Below, in pieces: positions 15,910 through 26,097 of a stretch of 64,000 nucleotides of DNA (positions within the stretch are counted from its first letter, which is position 1; every line of letters begins with the position of its first letter). The DNA is taken from the NCBI GenBank assembly GCA_027489375.1, contig JAIXZW010000006.1, positions 1-64,000 of the forward strand, written 5' to 3'. The position numbers were made by a program, and so were the translations under genes. The notes beneath the pieces were generated by a model. The model made no database searches. It was not told the DNA's origin and saw nothing but the letters and a program-made list of their open reading frames with translations. This DNA is from Paracoccaceae bacterium. Its GTDB lineage: Bacteria > Pseudomonadota > Alphaproteobacteria > Rhodobacterales > Rhodobacteraceae.

Positions 15910-17025
15910 TTATTTCGCCGTATAGATCTGGTCGAAGATGCCGCCGTCGCCGAAGTGTTCGGGCTGCACCTTGGCCCAGCCGCCGAAGGAGGCGATGTCG
16001 ACAAGCTCGAGCTTGGGGAAGCGGGCCACATCGTCGGGATTGGCGGCGGACCCATCCCAGGCGCGGTAAAAGTTCTTGAAGGCGATGGCCTGCCCTTCGG
16101 GCGAGTAGAGGTAGTTCAGGTAGGCTTCCGCCACCTTGCGCTGCCCCTCGGTCTTGATGTTGCCCTCGACCAGCGCGACCGGTGGTTCGGCAAGCACCGA
16201 AACGGACGGCACGACGATGTCGAACTGGTCTTCGCCAAGCTCCTTCAGCGCAAGGTAGGCTTCGTTTTCCCAGGCGAGCAGCACGTCGCCGATGCCGCGC
16301 TGGGCGAAGGTGGTGGTCGAACCGCGTGCGCCGCTGTCAAGCACCGGAACGTGCTGGAACAGTTCGCCGACGAACGCCTTGGGGTCTTGTCCGTTCTTTT
16401 CAGCCCATGCCCAGGCGGCAAGGTAGTTCCAGCGCGCCCCGCCGCTCGTCTTCGGGTTGGGGGTGATGACTTCGACGCCGTCGCTCACCAGATCGCCCCA
16501 GTCCTTGATGCCCTTGGGGTTCCCCTCGCGCACAAGGAAGACGATGGTCGAGGTGTAGGGCGACGAGTTGTGCGGCAACCTGCTTTGCCAGTCGGCGGGT
16601 AGTTTGCCGGCGTCTGCGATCTTGTCGATATCCGCGGCGAGGGCCAGCGTCACGACCTGCGCGTCCAGCCCGTCGATCACGGCGCGGGCCTGCGCACCCG
16701 AACCACCGTGGCTGTTTTCGACGGTCGGGGCTTCGTTGCCCTGCGCTTCCCAGTATTTGGCGAAAGCCTCGTTGAATTCGCGGTAAAGTTCCCGCGTCGG
16801 GTCATAGCTGACGTTGAGCAGCGATTCCGCACGGGCCTGCGGTGCAGCGCCAAGGCCGATCAGCGCGATGGCAAGCGCCGAGAGCGCACCCTTGAGAAGC
16901 GTCGGCACGGGAAAGCCGGTCAGGCGGCGGCGGCCGGTTTCGATGGTGACGCGGCCGTCGAGGTGGTCTTCGACCTTGATGCCTTGTGCCGTCGCGCGGT
17001 CGGCGAGAGTTATGGTGGTCAGCAT
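15910..17025 (-). CDS. Sulfate-binding protein (Sbp/CysP type) with unusual N-terminal extension
   Basis: From the ATG at 17025 (CAGGAG eight bases upstream) the protein has 371 residues. The mature part matches periplasmic sulfate-binding proteins: [20 protein letters not shown] at the start, [18 protein letters not shown] and the C-terminal [14 protein letters not shown]. The usual signal peptide ([19 protein letters not shown], cut after QARA) begins only at about residue 43, after a charged stretch [21 protein letters not shown] second in-frame ATG at 17121 has an excellent GGAGG and overlaps the stop of the preceding small gene (ATGA); it would add 32 more residues. So either the signal is internal or the leader is a separate coupled peptide. 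Confidence 0.88.
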   Translation of the reverse strand: MLTTITLADRATAQGIKVEDHLDGRVTIETGRRRLTGFPVPTLLKGALSALAIALIGLGAAPQARAESLLNVSYDPTRELYREFNEAFAKYWEAQGNEAPTVENSHGGSGAQARAVIDGLDAQVVTLALAADIDKIADAGKLPADWQSRLPHNSSPYTSTIVFLVREGNPKGIKDWGDLVSDGVEVITPNPKTSGGARWNYLAAWAWAEKNGQDPKAFVGELFQHVPVLDSGARGSTTTFAQRGIGDVLLAWENEAYLALKELGEDQFDIVVPSVSVLAEPPVALVEGNIKTEGQRKVAEAYLNYLYSPEGQAIAFKNFYRAWDGSAANPDDVARFPKLELVDIASFGGWAKVQPEHFGDGGIFDQIYTAK

Positions 17026-17117
17026 GTCTTTCTCCTGAAAGTCACCTTGCGCGGCGGCAAGGGAGAAGCGGTGGACGAAAGGCGCAAGGCCCAGAATGGT
17101 TGTCGCGTGAAGCAGGG

Positions 17118-17351
17118 TCATTTCGTGCCCTCCGTTTCGATGGCATCGACGCGGGCTTCCCAAAGCGTCGCATCGCGGCCTTCGAGCAATTCGGCCACGG
17201 CGGCGGCGGGGTCGCGGGTGAAGATCACCAGGGGCGTGCCGTTGACGCGCAGCGCCGTGCCGGTGCGGCGGTCGATCAGACGCACAGCGCAGGCGGGCGC
17301 TTGTCCGGCAGCCCGTTTCGGGGCGTCAGAGCGGTGGACCTGTGCGTTCAT
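17118..17351 (-). CDS. Small hypothetical protein at the head of the sulfate operon
   Basis: The gene encodes 77 residues with no signal peptide or membrane segment. It has a basic N-terminus ([16 protein letters not shown]) and a compact domain with [19 protein letters not shown] and [20 protein letters not shown]. Its stop overlaps an in-frame ATG of the sulfate-binding gene by 4 bases, with GGAGG inside its 3' end, so it is probably the first gene of the operon. I do not recognise the family. Its place suggests a cytoplasmic helper or regulator of sulfur uptake. Confidence 0.65.
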   Translation of the reverse strand: MNAQVHRSDAPKRAAGQAPACAVRLIDRRTGTALRVNGTPLVIFTRDPAAAVAELLEGRDATLWEARVDAIETEGTK

Positions 17352-17410
17352 CGGCTGTCTCCTCTGTCTGGCCGGGGCGGCATGCCCTGCGGTGTCTTTA
17401 ATATCGACAG

Positions 17411-17456
17411 AGTTGGTCGTTTATTGCAAAGGAATATTCACGCCAAAGTTGGTCGT
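17411..17456. promoter_or_regulatory. Direct repeat AGTTGGTCGT upstream of the sulfate operon
   Basis: The ten-base sequence occurs exactly at 17411-17420 and 17447-17456, 36 bases apart, in an AT-richer pocket 60-105 bases upstream of the first gene of the sulfate operon. The Rrf2 regulator gene lies on the other side (stop at 17549). The repeats are candidate binding sites for that regulator, or for a LysR-type CysB encoded elsewhere. Confidence 0.4.
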
Positions 17457-17548
17457 GATTGGAGAAGGATTTTCTCCGCCGCCAAAAGCGGTGCGCCGCG
17501 CATGTCCTGCGGGCCAGCTTCGCTATTTCAACGGGTTACGCGGCGCAA

Positions 17549-18001
17549 TCAGGCGCCCAAGACCTGTTCGGCCACGTCGCCGGAGCGGAGCATGTCTTCG
17601 AGCGTGAGTGAGTCGATGATCAGCAGATAGGACCAAAACACCTCGGCAAAGACCTTGCGGATGCGGCAGGTGGCTTCGTCCGTGCAATCCTCGCACCGTT
17701 GGTAGGCGCGGCGCGACAGGCAGGGAAGGGGGGCAATCGGCCCGTCGATGGTGCGCAGAAGTTCCGAGATCGACACATCCGAGGGCTTCTTGATCAGCGT
17801 ATACCCGCCGGACCGCCCGCGGATCGAGGCGATGACACCTGCGTTGCGCACTTCGAGCAGGATGTGTTCGAGAAACCGTTTCGGCGTGCCGGAGCGCTTG
17901 GCGATCTCTTCGATGGTCAATGCCTCGGGCTGCGGTTTGGCGGCTTCATCCGCCAGCACCAACAAGGCCTTGAGCGCATATTTCATCTTTTGCGTGATCA
18001 T
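17549..18001 (-). CDS. Rrf2-family transcriptional regulator (CymR-like)
   Basis: The 150-residue protein starts MITQKMKYALKALLVLADEA, the Rrf2 winged-helix opening, with the wing region SIRGRSGGYTLIKKPSDVSI. It has four cysteines in PCLSRRAYQRCEDCTDEATC (about residues 93-112), a spacing suited to an Fe-S cluster or thiol switch. It lies directly upstream of the sulfate import operon on the same strand, 197 bases away, so control of sulfur assimilation in response to cysteine status, as in CymR, is likely. Target and ligand are inferred from context. Confidence 0.88.
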   Translation of the reverse strand: MITQKMKYALKALLVLADEAAKPQPEALTIEEIAKRSGTPKRFLEHILLEVRNAGVIASIRGRSGGYTLIKKPSDVSISELLRTIDGPIAPLPCLSRRAYQRCEDCTDEATCRIRKVFAEVFWSYLLIIDSLTLEDMLRSGDVAEQVLGA

Positions 18002-18192
18002 GGCCCAAGGCTAGACGCTGGAAGCACGGGAATCAATGTCGGGATTGCGGGCTTTCGTCCGCCGCCTGCGATTTCTGTGCGCAAGCGTTTGAAAGTCAAA
18101 GGAAAACCCTTTCCGCTATAATATACGACAAAGACAGTAGACAATTAGTGTTTTTTCGCCATCCTAGGGTTGTCCTGATTTGGAGGCCCGCG

Positions 18193-18666
18193 ATGGATGA
18201 CCTTGACCTGATCGACCGCAAGATCGTGGCAGAGCTGATGCGCGATGCGACCCTGCCCATCGCGCAGATTTCCGAGAAAGTCGGCCTGTCGCAAACCCCG
18301 TGCTGGAAGCGTATCCAGAAGCTGGAGGCGTCGGGCGTGCTGACGGCGCGCGTGGCGCTCGCCGAACCGTCAAAGCTTGGCTTCGGGTTGACGGTCTTTG
18401 TCGGGATCGAAGCGCCCGACCATTCGTCGGAATGGCGCGAAGCCTTTGCCAAGGCGACGGGCGCCATCCCGCAGATCATGGAAGTCTACCGGATGGCGGG
18501 CGAGATGGATTATCTCCTGCGCGTCGCGGTGCAGGACATGGCGGGGTTCGATGCGCTTTACAAACGGCTCACCGATGCCGTGCCGATCAAGAACGTCACC
18601 AGCCATTTCGCGATGGAACGGATGAAGTTCACCACTGCCTATCCCGTCGACACCGCGAACCGCTGA
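18193..18666 (+). CDS. Lrp/AsnC-family transcriptional regulator
   Basis: The 157-residue protein starts at the ATG at 18193, which has GGAGG seven bases upstream; an in-frame ATG at 18148 lacks one. The N-terminal HTH (LDLIDRKIVAELMRDATLPI, then VGLSQTPCWKRIQKLEASGV) is followed by an AsnC ligand-binding (RAM) domain with YRMAGEMDYLLRVAVQDM. Lrp-type regulators bind amino acids and usually control a neighbouring amino-acid gene. The gene here is convergent with a hybrid kinase gene 3 bases away, so its target is probably elsewhere or itself. Confidence 0.92.
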   Translation: MDDLDLIDRKIVAELMRDATLPIAQISEKVGLSQTPCWKRIQKLEASGVLTARVALAEPSKLGFGLTVFVGIEAPDHSSEWREAFAKATGAIPQIMEVYRMAGEMDYLLRVAVQDMAGFDALYKRLTDAVPIKNVTSHFAMERMKFTTAYPVDTANR

Positions 18667-18669
18667 CGG

Positions 18670-21600
18670 TCAGGGGACGGCCGTTCCGTTTCCTTGTCCG
18701 TTGACCAGTCGCGCGACCAGCGCCGCAAGGTCGCCACGGCGCACGGGTTTCGGCAGATGCGCGGCAAAGCCGGCGGCCAGATATTCGGCGACCTGATGTG
18801 ACATGGCGTTCGCGGTCACGGCAATCGCGGGCGGGGCTTCGACACCGCCGCTGCGGGCGCGCCGCTGGATTTCGCGCAGGGCCGATATCCCGTCCAGTTC
18901 CGGCATGGCGATATCGAGGCAGATCACATCGAATTTGCCGGGGGCAAAGGCGTCGATCGCCTGCCGGCCGTTTTCGACCAGCACCGTCTGGATGCCCATC
19001 CGCTTCAGAAAGGCGTCGATGATCTGGAGGTTGATCGGGTTGTCATCCGCCACAAGCGCACGCACGCCTTGCAGTCCCGCATCCTCGGCCTTGGCGGCAG
19101 GCACCTTTTCTGCCGCCGCGACCACCGGGAGGGGAAGGGTAACACGCACGGTCGTTCCCTTGCCCGGTTCGGAGTCGATTGCGATTGCGCCGTTCATCAT
19201 CCCCGTCAGCCGTCGGACGATCGACATGCCCAGTCCCGTGCCGCCGTAGCGGCGTGTCATGCTCGGGTCGGCCTGTTCGAAATCGTCGAAGATGCGGGCA
19301 CTTTGTTCGGGCGACATGCCGATGCCGGTATCTTCCACCTCGATCACCAGCGCCCCGCGCTGTCCGCCGCGCACCCGCAGTACGACACGCCCCTTTTCCG
19401 TGAATTTCACCGCATTGCTCAGCAGGTTGTGCAGCACTTGCGCCACACGGTGCGGATCGCCGGAACGAAGCGGTAGGTCTGCGGGAAAGTCCTTTACAAA
19501 GGTCAGACCCTTTTCCTCGGCCCTGAGACGGTGCAGCGCGCCGACCTTGCGCGCCAGCTCGGCAGGCGAAAAGGTTTCCCGCTCGAGCCGCAGCTTGCCC
19601 GCTTCGATCTTCGACATATCCAGCACGTCGTTCAGGATCGACAGCAGCGTCTCGCCGGATTCGCGGATGGTGCGGGCGGTGCGCGCCTGATCGGGATCGG
19701 TCAGGTCGCCCGCCAGAATGTCGGCCATGCCGAGAATGCCGTTGAGAGGGGTCCGGATCTCGTGGCTCATGTTGGCAAGGAACAGCGATTTCGAGCGGCT
19801 CGCCTCTTCCGCGCGTTCGCGGGCATCGTAAAGTTCGGTCACATCCACCCGCAATCCCACCGAGCCGCCGTCCGGCGTCTGGCGTTCGAAAATCCGCAAC
19901 ACGCGTCCATTGCTAAGCCGCTGCTCGATCATCGGCCCCGGGTTGTGGTGCTTGTGCAAACGCTCGGCCAGCCACGCTTCTTCGCGTCCCATGGCTTCGG
20001 CATATTGGCCGTTCGCCAGCCCGTGGCGCAGGATGTCGGTAAAGCTGGTTCCGGGGACCATTGCCGCGGCGCTTTCCGCGTAAATTTGCTTGTACTGCTC
20101 GTTTGCGATGACCAGACGGTCCTTGGCATCGTAAAGCACGAAACCGTCGGGAAGCGACTCGACCGCGGTTATGAGCTGTTCGCGTGCTGCTACGGCTGCG
20201 CGTTCGGCTTCTTTGAGACGTTGCTCCCGTTCGCGCCGGTCGGTGATGTCTTCGACAAGGCTCCAGATCAGCTCGCGCCCGTTGGCGTCCTTGATCAGCA
20301 CCGCGTTGCAGACGGCGGGGAGGCGGCTCTTGTCCTTGCGCAGAAAATCCTTCTCGAAAGGTCCGCAGCGTCCGGTCGCCTTGAGGATGCCGATCTGTTC
20401 CACATCGACTGCGAAGAACTCGGGCGGGCAGACATCGAAATACGTCAGGTTCGGCAATTCGGCGCGGCTGTAGCCGGTGTAGGAGAGGAAGGCCGCGTTG
20501 GCATCGACCATCGAGCCGGTTTGAAGATCGTTGAGCACGATGCCGACGGGCGACAGGTCGAAAAGCGCTTCGAGCAGGGTCTCGCGGTAGCGCAAAACCG
20601 CTTCGGACTGGACCGCTTCGGTGATGTCGCGGGCGATGAACAGATATCCGGGCGCGGCCGAGGAGGCATAGGGAAGGCGGGCCGAAGCCGACAACTCGAA
20701 CCACAGCGGCGCTTCGCCATTCGGTCGCGGCAGGCTGTAACGCTTGCCTCGCGACAGGCCGGTCGCATCGACCTCGCGCATCGCTTCGGTGGCGATCTGC
20801 GCGACATCCGGCGGCAAGACTTCGGCCAGAGGGCGGCCGACGAACAGGTCGGGCGTGGCGAAAAGCAGCGAACCGGCGGGCGCGTGAAAGCCCACGATGT
20901 AGCCGTCATGGTCGATTTCGTAGATCAGGTCCGGAATCGCGGCCAGCGTGGCCCGCAGGCGGTTGCGTTCCTGTTCCAGGTTCTGCTCCAGCCGCTTGCG
21001 GGCGGTGATGTCCTGAAAGGTGCCGAAAGCGCGGGAGATGCGGCCATTGCGCCATTCCACCTTGGCCGTCGAACGGACCCAGCGGCGGCGCCCCTTTGCC
21101 GTCGTGAATTCGAGTTCGAGGTCATAGGGCGTGCCTTCCTTCATCAGGCGCTGGACGTGTTCTTCGATGACCGCCCGGCTGGCTTGGGAAAAATAGGTCA
21201 AGGCATCCTGCATCCGGATATCCGACCCTTCGGGCAATTCATGGATGCGGTAGGTTTCGGGCGACCAGTAGATCATGCCCGTCGCCACGTCGATCTCCCA
21301 GCTTCCGACGCCGGACACCTCTTCGATTCGGGCGTGGTGCATGGCGGCGCGGCGCCGTTCGGTCACGTCGCGCGCCGTGGCATAGATCAGCCCGTCGGCG
21401 CGGTTCAGCGTGCCTGTCCATTCCAGATCGTGCCACTGGCCGTTCTTGGCCCGCACGCGGTTGAGGAAATGGCTCGAAGCCCCCTCTTTCAGCGATGTGA
21501 TCGCGTGTGCCGTATCCGGCACGTCATCGGGATGGACGAAAAAGCCGAAGTTCTGCCCCGCGATGTCTTCCGATGTCCAACCGAGCAGCTTTTCCCATGC

Positions 21601-21762
21601 CGGATTGGTCGCCAGAATGCGGCCTTCGGCATCGCCGACGCACATCATGTCGGCGCAGGTTTCGAAAAAACTGGCGAAGCCCTTGTCGTCCACGCGGTCC
21701 TTCCGACGATCCGACCTGCGCAGGAATGCTCCTGCCGGTTCGTCTTTTCCGAATGTTAACAT
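18670..21762 (-). CDS. Soluble hybrid sensor histidine kinase with five PAS domains and receiver
   Basis: The predicted protein has 1030 residues and no membrane span. PAS-like sensors lie at about 28-137, 145-258, 268-385, 396-510 and 528-645. A HisKA domain with H667 ([19 protein letters not shown]), a HATPase domain ([33 protein letters not shown]) and a C-terminal receiver with phosphoacceptor D950 ([15 protein letters not shown]) follow. It is therefore a cytoplasmic multi-input kinase. The ATG at 21762 has no clear ribosome binding site, whereas a GTG at 21693 (giving 1007 residues) is preceded by GGAAGG and may be the real start. No phosphotransfer partner is encoded nearby. Confidence 0.9.
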   Translation of the reverse strand: MLTFGKDEPAGAFLRRSDRRKDRVDDKGFASFFETCADMMCVGDAEGRILATNPAWEKLLGWTSEDIAGQNFGFFVHPDDVPDTAHAITSLKEGASSHFLNRVRAKNGQWHDLEWTGTLNRADGLIYATARDVTERRRAAMHHARIEEVSGVGSWEIDVATGMIYWSPETYRIHELPEGSDIRMQDALTYFSQASRAVIEEHVQRLMKEGTPYDLELEFTTAKGRRRWVRSTAKVEWRNGRISRAFGTFQDITARKRLEQNLEQERNRLRATLAAIPDLIYEIDHDGYIVGFHAPAGSLLFATPDLFVGRPLAEVLPPDVAQIATEAMREVDATGLSRGKRYSLPRPNGEAPLWFELSASARLPYASSAAPGYLFIARDITEAVQSEAVLRYRETLLEALFDLSPVGIVLNDLQTGSMVDANAAFLSYTGYSRAELPNLTYFDVCPPEFFAVDVEQIGILKATGRCGPFEKDFLRKDKSRLPAVCNAVLIKDANGRELIWSLVEDITDRREREQRLKEAERAAVAAREQLITAVESLPDGFVLYDAKDRLVIANEQYKQIYAESAAAMVPGTSFTDILRHGLANGQYAEAMGREEAWLAERLHKHHNPGPMIEQRLSNGRVLRIFERQTPDGGSVGLRVDVTELYDARERAEEASRSKSLFLANMSHEIRTPLNGILGMADILAGDLTDPDQARTARTIRESGETLLSILNDVLDMSKIEAGKLRLERETFSPAELARKVGALHRLRAEEKGLTFVKDFPADLPLRSGDPHRVAQVLHNLLSNAVKFTEKGRVVLRVRGGQRGALVIEVEDTGIGMSPEQSARIFDDFEQADPSMTRRYGGTGLGMSIVRRLTGMMNGAIAIDSEPGKGTTVRVTLPLPVVAAAEKVPAAKAEDAGLQGVRALVADDNPINLQIIDAFLKRMGIQTVLVENGRQAIDAFAPGKFDVICLDIAMPELDGISALREIQRRARSGGVEAPPAIAVTANAMSHQVAEYLAAGFAAHLPKPVRRGDLAALVARLVNGQGNGTAVP

Positions 21763-21948
21763 CTATTACGAAGCCGTTACAACCGACGGTGCCTGCGCAT
21801 GGTGCCGCAGGTGCGAGCGGTCTGGCAGCGCCATGCCGACGGGGGTCTTGGCCGGAACGCGTGGGGCAGGCGGGGGTTTGGTCTGCGAAAGGACGCCGCC
21901 ACGCCCCGAATCGAAGTCCTTGCACGCCCCGAATGCCGCGAGGCGGCC

Positions 21949-22176
21949 ATGATCACCGATTGGCTCTATACATACGGACACGCCCATTTCCGGCGCGACC
22001 TTGGCGACCCCGCTGTCGCCGACGACCTGCGGCAGCGGGCGCGTGTCGGCATCGCGCCGGTCACGCCGGTCGATGGCCGACCCGTCTGGGGTACGGTGGC
22101 CGAACAGGTGCGCCGTCTGTGCCGGCTTCCGGCCCCGCACCGCCGGCGCTGGACCTTGCCGGGCGGGCGGGATTAG
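21949..22176 (+). CDS. Small hypothetical protein
   Basis: A 75-residue reading frame begins at the ATG at 21949 with GAGGCGG just upstream and ends 27 bases before the aldo/keto reductase start. It reads MITDWLYTYGHAHFRRDLGD and ends in a basic stretch LPAPHRRRWTLPGGRD. Codon use has the strong third-position GC of its neighbours. No family is recognised and no signal peptide is seen. It is probably co-transcribed with the reductase; it may not be a real gene. Confidence 0.45.
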   Translation: MITDWLYTYGHAHFRRDLGDPAVADDLRQRARVGIAPVTPVDGRPVWGTVAEQVRRLCRLPAPHRRRWTLPGGRD

Positions 22177-22203
22177 ATCTTGGCAGAAAAGATGGAGACG
22201 CCG

Positions 22204-23022
22204 ATGCAACCGCATCTCGTGCTGAACGACGGTCAGAGCTTGCCACGACTGGGTTTCGGTCTGTGGCAAGTGCCGCAGGATGAAACGGCCCGCGTGGTGC
22301 GCGAAGGACTGGCCGCAGGCTACCGGCTGATCGACGGCGCGGCGATCTATGGCAACGAGGCAGGTCTTGGCGACGGGCTGCGCCGGACCGATGTGCCGCG
22401 TGACCGGATTTTCGTCACCACGAAAATCTGGAACGACCGGCAGGGCTATGACAGCACCAAGCGGGCGGCCGAGGAATCGCTGGCGCGGATCGGCGTCGAA
22501 CACCTCGACTGCCTGTTGATCCACTGGCCCTGTCCCGATCAGGACCGCTATGTCGAGACATGGCGCGCGCTGGTGTCATTGCGCTCGGAAGGGCGGGTCA
22601 AATCTATCGGCGTTTCCAATTTCATGGCACCGCACCTGCACCGCATCATCGACGAGACCGGCGTCGTGCCCGTGCTGAACCAGATCGAGCTTCATCCGCG
22701 GCTGGTGCAAGCGGAACTGCGTGCGTTGCATGCGCGCCTTGGCATCGTCACGCAAAGCTGGACCCCGCTTGGTCAGGGCCGGTCCTTCGACGCGCCCGCC
22801 GTTCAGGCCGCCGCCCGCCGCAGCGGCAAGTCGCCCGCGCAGGTCATCCTGCGCTGGCACCTGCAACTCGGCTGTTCCGTCATACCGCGTTCGACCCGTG
22901 CGCAGGGGCTGGCGGAAAACCTTGACCTGTTCGATTTCGCCCTGACGCCGGACGAGATGGATGCGATCACCGCGCTGGACGCTGACGAACGGACGGGGCC
23001 GGACCCGCTTCGCTTCGGTTAG
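22204..23022 (+). CDS. Aldo/keto reductase
   Basis: The 272-residue enzyme begins at the ATG at 22204 (MQPHLVLNDGQSLPRLGFGL), with GGAGA seven bases upstream; an in-frame TTG at 22180 is less likely. Catalytic residues are present: aspartate and tyrosine in DGAAIYGNE, lysine in FVTTKIWND and histidine in LLIHWPCP. The NADPH-binding C-terminal motif is IPRSTRAQGLAENL. The length and motifs fit the YafB/DkgB-type 2,5-diketogluconate reductases, which reduce many aldehydes and ketones. It is convergent with opgC, overlapping it by 4 bases. Confidence 0.92.
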   Translation: MQPHLVLNDGQSLPRLGFGLWQVPQDETARVVREGLAAGYRLIDGAAIYGNEAGLGDGLRRTDVPRDRIFVTTKIWNDRQGYDSTKRAAEESLARIGVEHLDCLLIHWPCPDQDRYVETWRALVSLRSEGRVKSIGVSNFMAPHLHRIIDETGVVPVLNQIELHPRLVQAELRALHARLGIVTQSWTPLGQGRSFDAPAVQAAARRSGKSPAQVILRWHLQLGCSVIPRSTRAQGLAENLDLFDFALTPDEMDAITALDADERTGPDPLRFG

Positions 23023-24176
23023 CGCGGTTTGGGCCAGTATTGGCGCGCGGCGGCCAGTGCGAATTGCGCCGCCAGCCCCACTGCAAGCAAACCCGTATCA
23101 AGCGCGAAGCTGTTGCCGAGCGCGTGCTTTATCCCCTGGAACCCGATGCACAGCACCGAGCCGAGCGCAAAGACGGGAAGCGCCTGACGACCCAAAAGCT
23201 CGAACGGTTTGGCCAGCGCAGTCGCACAGGCGCGGCGCACTGCGGGAAGGGTCGACAGGAAATAGGCGAGAGCAAGGATGTGCAGAAGCCGCGGCGCGGT
23301 GACATAGCTTTTCTCGAAGGCGGTCAGGAACCACGGCAGGCCAAGCCGGTCCTGCAAAAGCCAGAGCGTGCCGCCCATCGCCTTTGACACCGCCGGAACC
23401 TGCGCCGCCAATGCGGCAAAGAGCAGGAACACACCCGTCAACACCTGAAGCCAGCGCTTGACCGGCACGAAACGCCGCCCGTCCTTCATCGCCACGCCGG
23501 TCAGCAGGCCGGTGACGAAGATCACCTGCCACGTCAGCGGGTTGAAGAACCACCCTCCGGGCGTGGGATAGTTCGGCAGACTCAGATGCCACTGCCCCGC
23601 CGCCGCCCAAAGCACGACCGACGCCGCCATCAGCCACAAGGGCTTGCGCCACGCCGCAATCAGCATGAACGGCGCAAAGGCGAGCAGCACAAGGTAAAGC
23701 GGCAGGATATTCACATAACCGAACTGGTGGGTCAGAAGCGTCAGCCCGACAAAGGTGCGCAACGGGTTGCTGAACACCTCGTCCATCTGGTTGATGAACA
23801 GGATTTCGGAATTGTGCAGGAAGACAGCCACCGCCGAGGCAGCGGCAAGCGCCGCCATCGTTGTCAGGATATGGACCATGTAAAGCGTCCAGACCCGCTT
23901 CCACACCCGCCCGAACCCGACCCACAGCCGCATCGGTGCGCGGAAGTCGGATGAATAGGCCAGACCCGCCGCGATGCCGGACATCAGCACGAAGCCTTCT
24001 GCCGCGTCCGAAAAGCCGAAATTGCGCGAGGTGTAATTCTCGTAGAAATTCTTCGGCATGTGGTTGATGAAGATCATCACCAGACAAAGCCCGCGGAAGA
24101 CGTCGAGCCGCGGGTCACGGGGTGCCTTGACCCTCACGGGGGCGGCGGCATGGGCTTGCATGGTCTGATCGTTCAT
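23019..24176 (-). CDS. opgC: OpgC: osmoregulated periplasmic glucan succinyl-transfer membrane protein
   Basis: The 385-residue membrane protein has about ten spans. It starts with DPRLDVFRGLCLVMIFINHM and continues FSDAAEGFVLMSGIAAGLAY, the OpgC signature in which an acyltransferase-like membrane core carries histidine H39. In Rhodobacter sphaeroides OpgC succinylates periplasmic glucans. It is the last gene of opgGIHC, 124 bases after opgH. This gap contains a 14-base perfect palindrome (24278-24291), possibly a processing or partial termination site. Confidence 0.9.
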   Translation of the reverse strand: MNDQTMQAHAAAPVRVKAPRDPRLDVFRGLCLVMIFINHMPKNFYENYTSRNFGFSDAAEGFVLMSGIAAGLAYSSDFRAPMRLWVGFGRVWKRVWTLYMVHILTTMAALAAASAVAVFLHNSEILFINQMDEVFSNPLRTFVGLTLLTHQFGYVNILPLYLVLLAFAPFMLIAAWRKPLWLMAASVVLWAAAGQWHLSLPNYPTPGGWFFNPLTWQVIFVTGLLTGVAMKDGRRFVPVKRWLQVLTGVFLLFAALAAQVPAVSKAMGGTLWLLQDRLGLPWFLTAFEKSYVTAPRLLHILALAYFLSTLPAVRRACATALAKPFELLGRQALPVFALGSVLCIGFQGIKHALGNSFALDTGLLAVGLAAQFALAAARQYWPKPR

Positions 24177-24300
24177 GAATCACCGAATGGGCGAAGGCCG
24201 CGGCCCCGAAGAATTGCGCGCCATTAGCGCCGCAGTCGGGTGCGCTGCAAGTGCTGCAATTTTGTGACGCTTTTCTGGGCGAAGCTTCGCCACCGTCCGG

Positions 24301-26094
24301 TCAGGCGCTGGCATGCCGCGGCGGCACGTCGGCCACCTGTTCGGGCAGGGGGGCTGCGACCATGTGCCAACGGGTCAGGACCGCCTCTTGCAGGTTCATC
24401 ACCGGTGCGGAGGTCCGTTCGGTCGGGGTCAGGAACAGCTCCGTCCGGCTGGGAAGCGAGGACCACGCGATCAGCAGCGGGGCGACCACCATCGGCAACG
24501 CCACCGGCAGCAGCCAGAGCACCAGCGCGGGGGCAAACCACTGCGCCGCACCCAGAACCACGACACCCGAGGTGACGATCCAATGCGATGCCGCCCATGC
24601 GTCGCCAAGCGACAGCGTGCCGTCGCCGCGCGATTGCGCGGGCCAGCCGCCATCGGCTCCGCGCAGCACCTGCAGGACCGAGCGGGTCTGGAACATCAGG
24701 AACAGCGGCGCGGTGATGGACGAGAAGAGCAGTTCCGCCACCGTCGATTGCGCGGCATGGAGCGCCCCGCCGAACCCCTGCGCCCGCCCGCGCAGCGCGG
24801 CGTCGATCACGATCAGCACCTTGGGCAGGAACAAAAGCCCCACCACTCCGATGGCAAGGCCAAGCGCCTTTGACACCTGGCTGACCGGCAGGACGGGGAA
24901 GGGCCAGCTTTCGATCGGGAAGTAGTCGATCGGCGGCGCGAAGAGCGGGGCAGCAATGGATGCGGCAAGGAAGGCGAGCCAGAACACGGGCGCGATATAG
25001 GCGAGTATGCCCTGGACAAAGACGAAGCGGCTCCACGGTTTCAGGCCGGGGGCAAAGATCAGGCGGCTGTGCTGCAAGTTGCCCTGACACCAGCGACGGT
25101 CCCGCTTGGCGTGGTCGATGATGTTCTCCGGCCCTTCCTCGTAGCTCCCCTTCAGGTCGTCGTCGACGCGCACGATCCATCCCGCCCGTGCGAGCAGCGC
25201 CGCCTCGACATAGTCATGGCTCAGGATGTGGCCGCCGAAAGGGGGCTTGCCCGACAGTTCGGGCAAGGCGCAGCTTTCGGCAAAGGCGCGGACGCGGACG
25301 ATGGCATTGTGGCCCCAGAACGGGCCGGTGCTGCCTTGCATCATGGCAAGGCCGCGGGCGAAGATCGGGGAATAGAACGACCCCGCGAATTGCATGGTGC
25401 GCCCGAAGCGCGACCTTGCGTGGATGATCGTCGGGAGGGTCTGAAGCAGGCCGAGCGCGGGCGTCGCCTCCATCCGGCGCACCATCTCGACCAGCGTTTC
25501 GCCTTCCATCAGGCTGTCGGCATCAAGGATCACGGCGTAATCATAGGCCGCGCCCGATCGCTTGATGAACTCCTCGATGTTTCCGGCCTTGCGCCCTTTG
25601 TTCTTGACGCGGCGGCGATAGAAGATGCGCCCCTCGCCATCGCTATCGGCCAGAAGTCGCAGGAACCACATCCGTTCGCGGGCGGCGATGGTGTCGTCCC
25701 GGGTGTCGGACAGGATGGCAAAGTGGAACAGATGGGCAAAGCCCGTTGCGCGAAGGGATGCCTCCATCGCCGCGATCCGCGCAAAGGTGGCGACGGGGTC
25801 TTCGTTGTAGACCGGCACAAGGATGACGCTCCGCGCCGTGATCGGCCCCGTCTGGCGGGCCGGCACCGGCGGGCGCGTGGTCAGACCCGCAAGCGCCGTG
25901 ATCGCGCCCCATGCCAGCCAGAAGGTCGAGGCGAAGATCAGCGCCGAGCGAAGGATGTCGAAGCTGTCGAGTCCGTCCGCTGCACCGAACTGCAGGAAAA
26001 GCAAAAAGCCGCCATATGCGGCGGCAAGGCTGGTTCCCAAGGCCAGCGACCGGGTGACGAACACCCGGCGCGGTGATGGCGCGCTTCGGCTCAT
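24301..26094 (-). CDS. opgH: OpgH: glucan biosynthesis glucosyltransferase
   Basis: The 597-residue inner-membrane glycosyltransferase is of the family-2 type. It has N-terminal spans at about 12-38 and 49-70, a cytosolic catalytic domain with the D191-A-D193 motif (VILDADSLMEG) and the product-binding RDRRW motif at 331-335, then about five C-terminal spans. It polymerises glucose from UDP-glucose into the backbone of osmoregulated periplasmic glucans. It is shorter than the E. coli protein (847 residues), as expected for the Rhodobacter form. It starts three bases after opgI. Confidence 0.93.
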   Translation of the reverse strand: MSRSAPSPRRVFVTRSLALGTSLAAAYGGFLLFLQFGAADGLDSFDILRSALIFASTFWLAWGAITALAGLTTRPPVPARQTGPITARSVILVPVYNEDPVATFARIAAMEASLRATGFAHLFHFAILSDTRDDTIAARERMWFLRLLADSDGEGRIFYRRRVKNKGRKAGNIEEFIKRSGAAYDYAVILDADSLMEGETLVEMVRRMEATPALGLLQTLPTIIHARSRFGRTMQFAGSFYSPIFARGLAMMQGSTGPFWGHNAIVRVRAFAESCALPELSGKPPFGGHILSHDYVEAALLARAGWIVRVDDDLKGSYEEGPENIIDHAKRDRRWCQGNLQHSRLIFAPGLKPWSRFVFVQGILAYIAPVFWLAFLAASIAAPLFAPPIDYFPIESWPFPVLPVSQVSKALGLAIGVVGLLFLPKVLIVIDAALRGRAQGFGGALHAAQSTVAELLFSSITAPLFLMFQTRSVLQVLRGADGGWPAQSRGDGTLSLGDAWAASHWIVTSGVVVLGAAQWFAPALVLWLLPVALPMVVAPLLIAWSSLPSRTELFLTPTERTSAPVMNLQEAVLTRWHMVAAPLPEQVADVPPRHASA

Positions 26095-26097
26095 GGC

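Noticed and set aside
24278..24291. Terminator after opgH
   Set aside because: The 14-base palindrome leaves no room for a loop and lacks a T tract, and opgC downstream belongs to the same operon.
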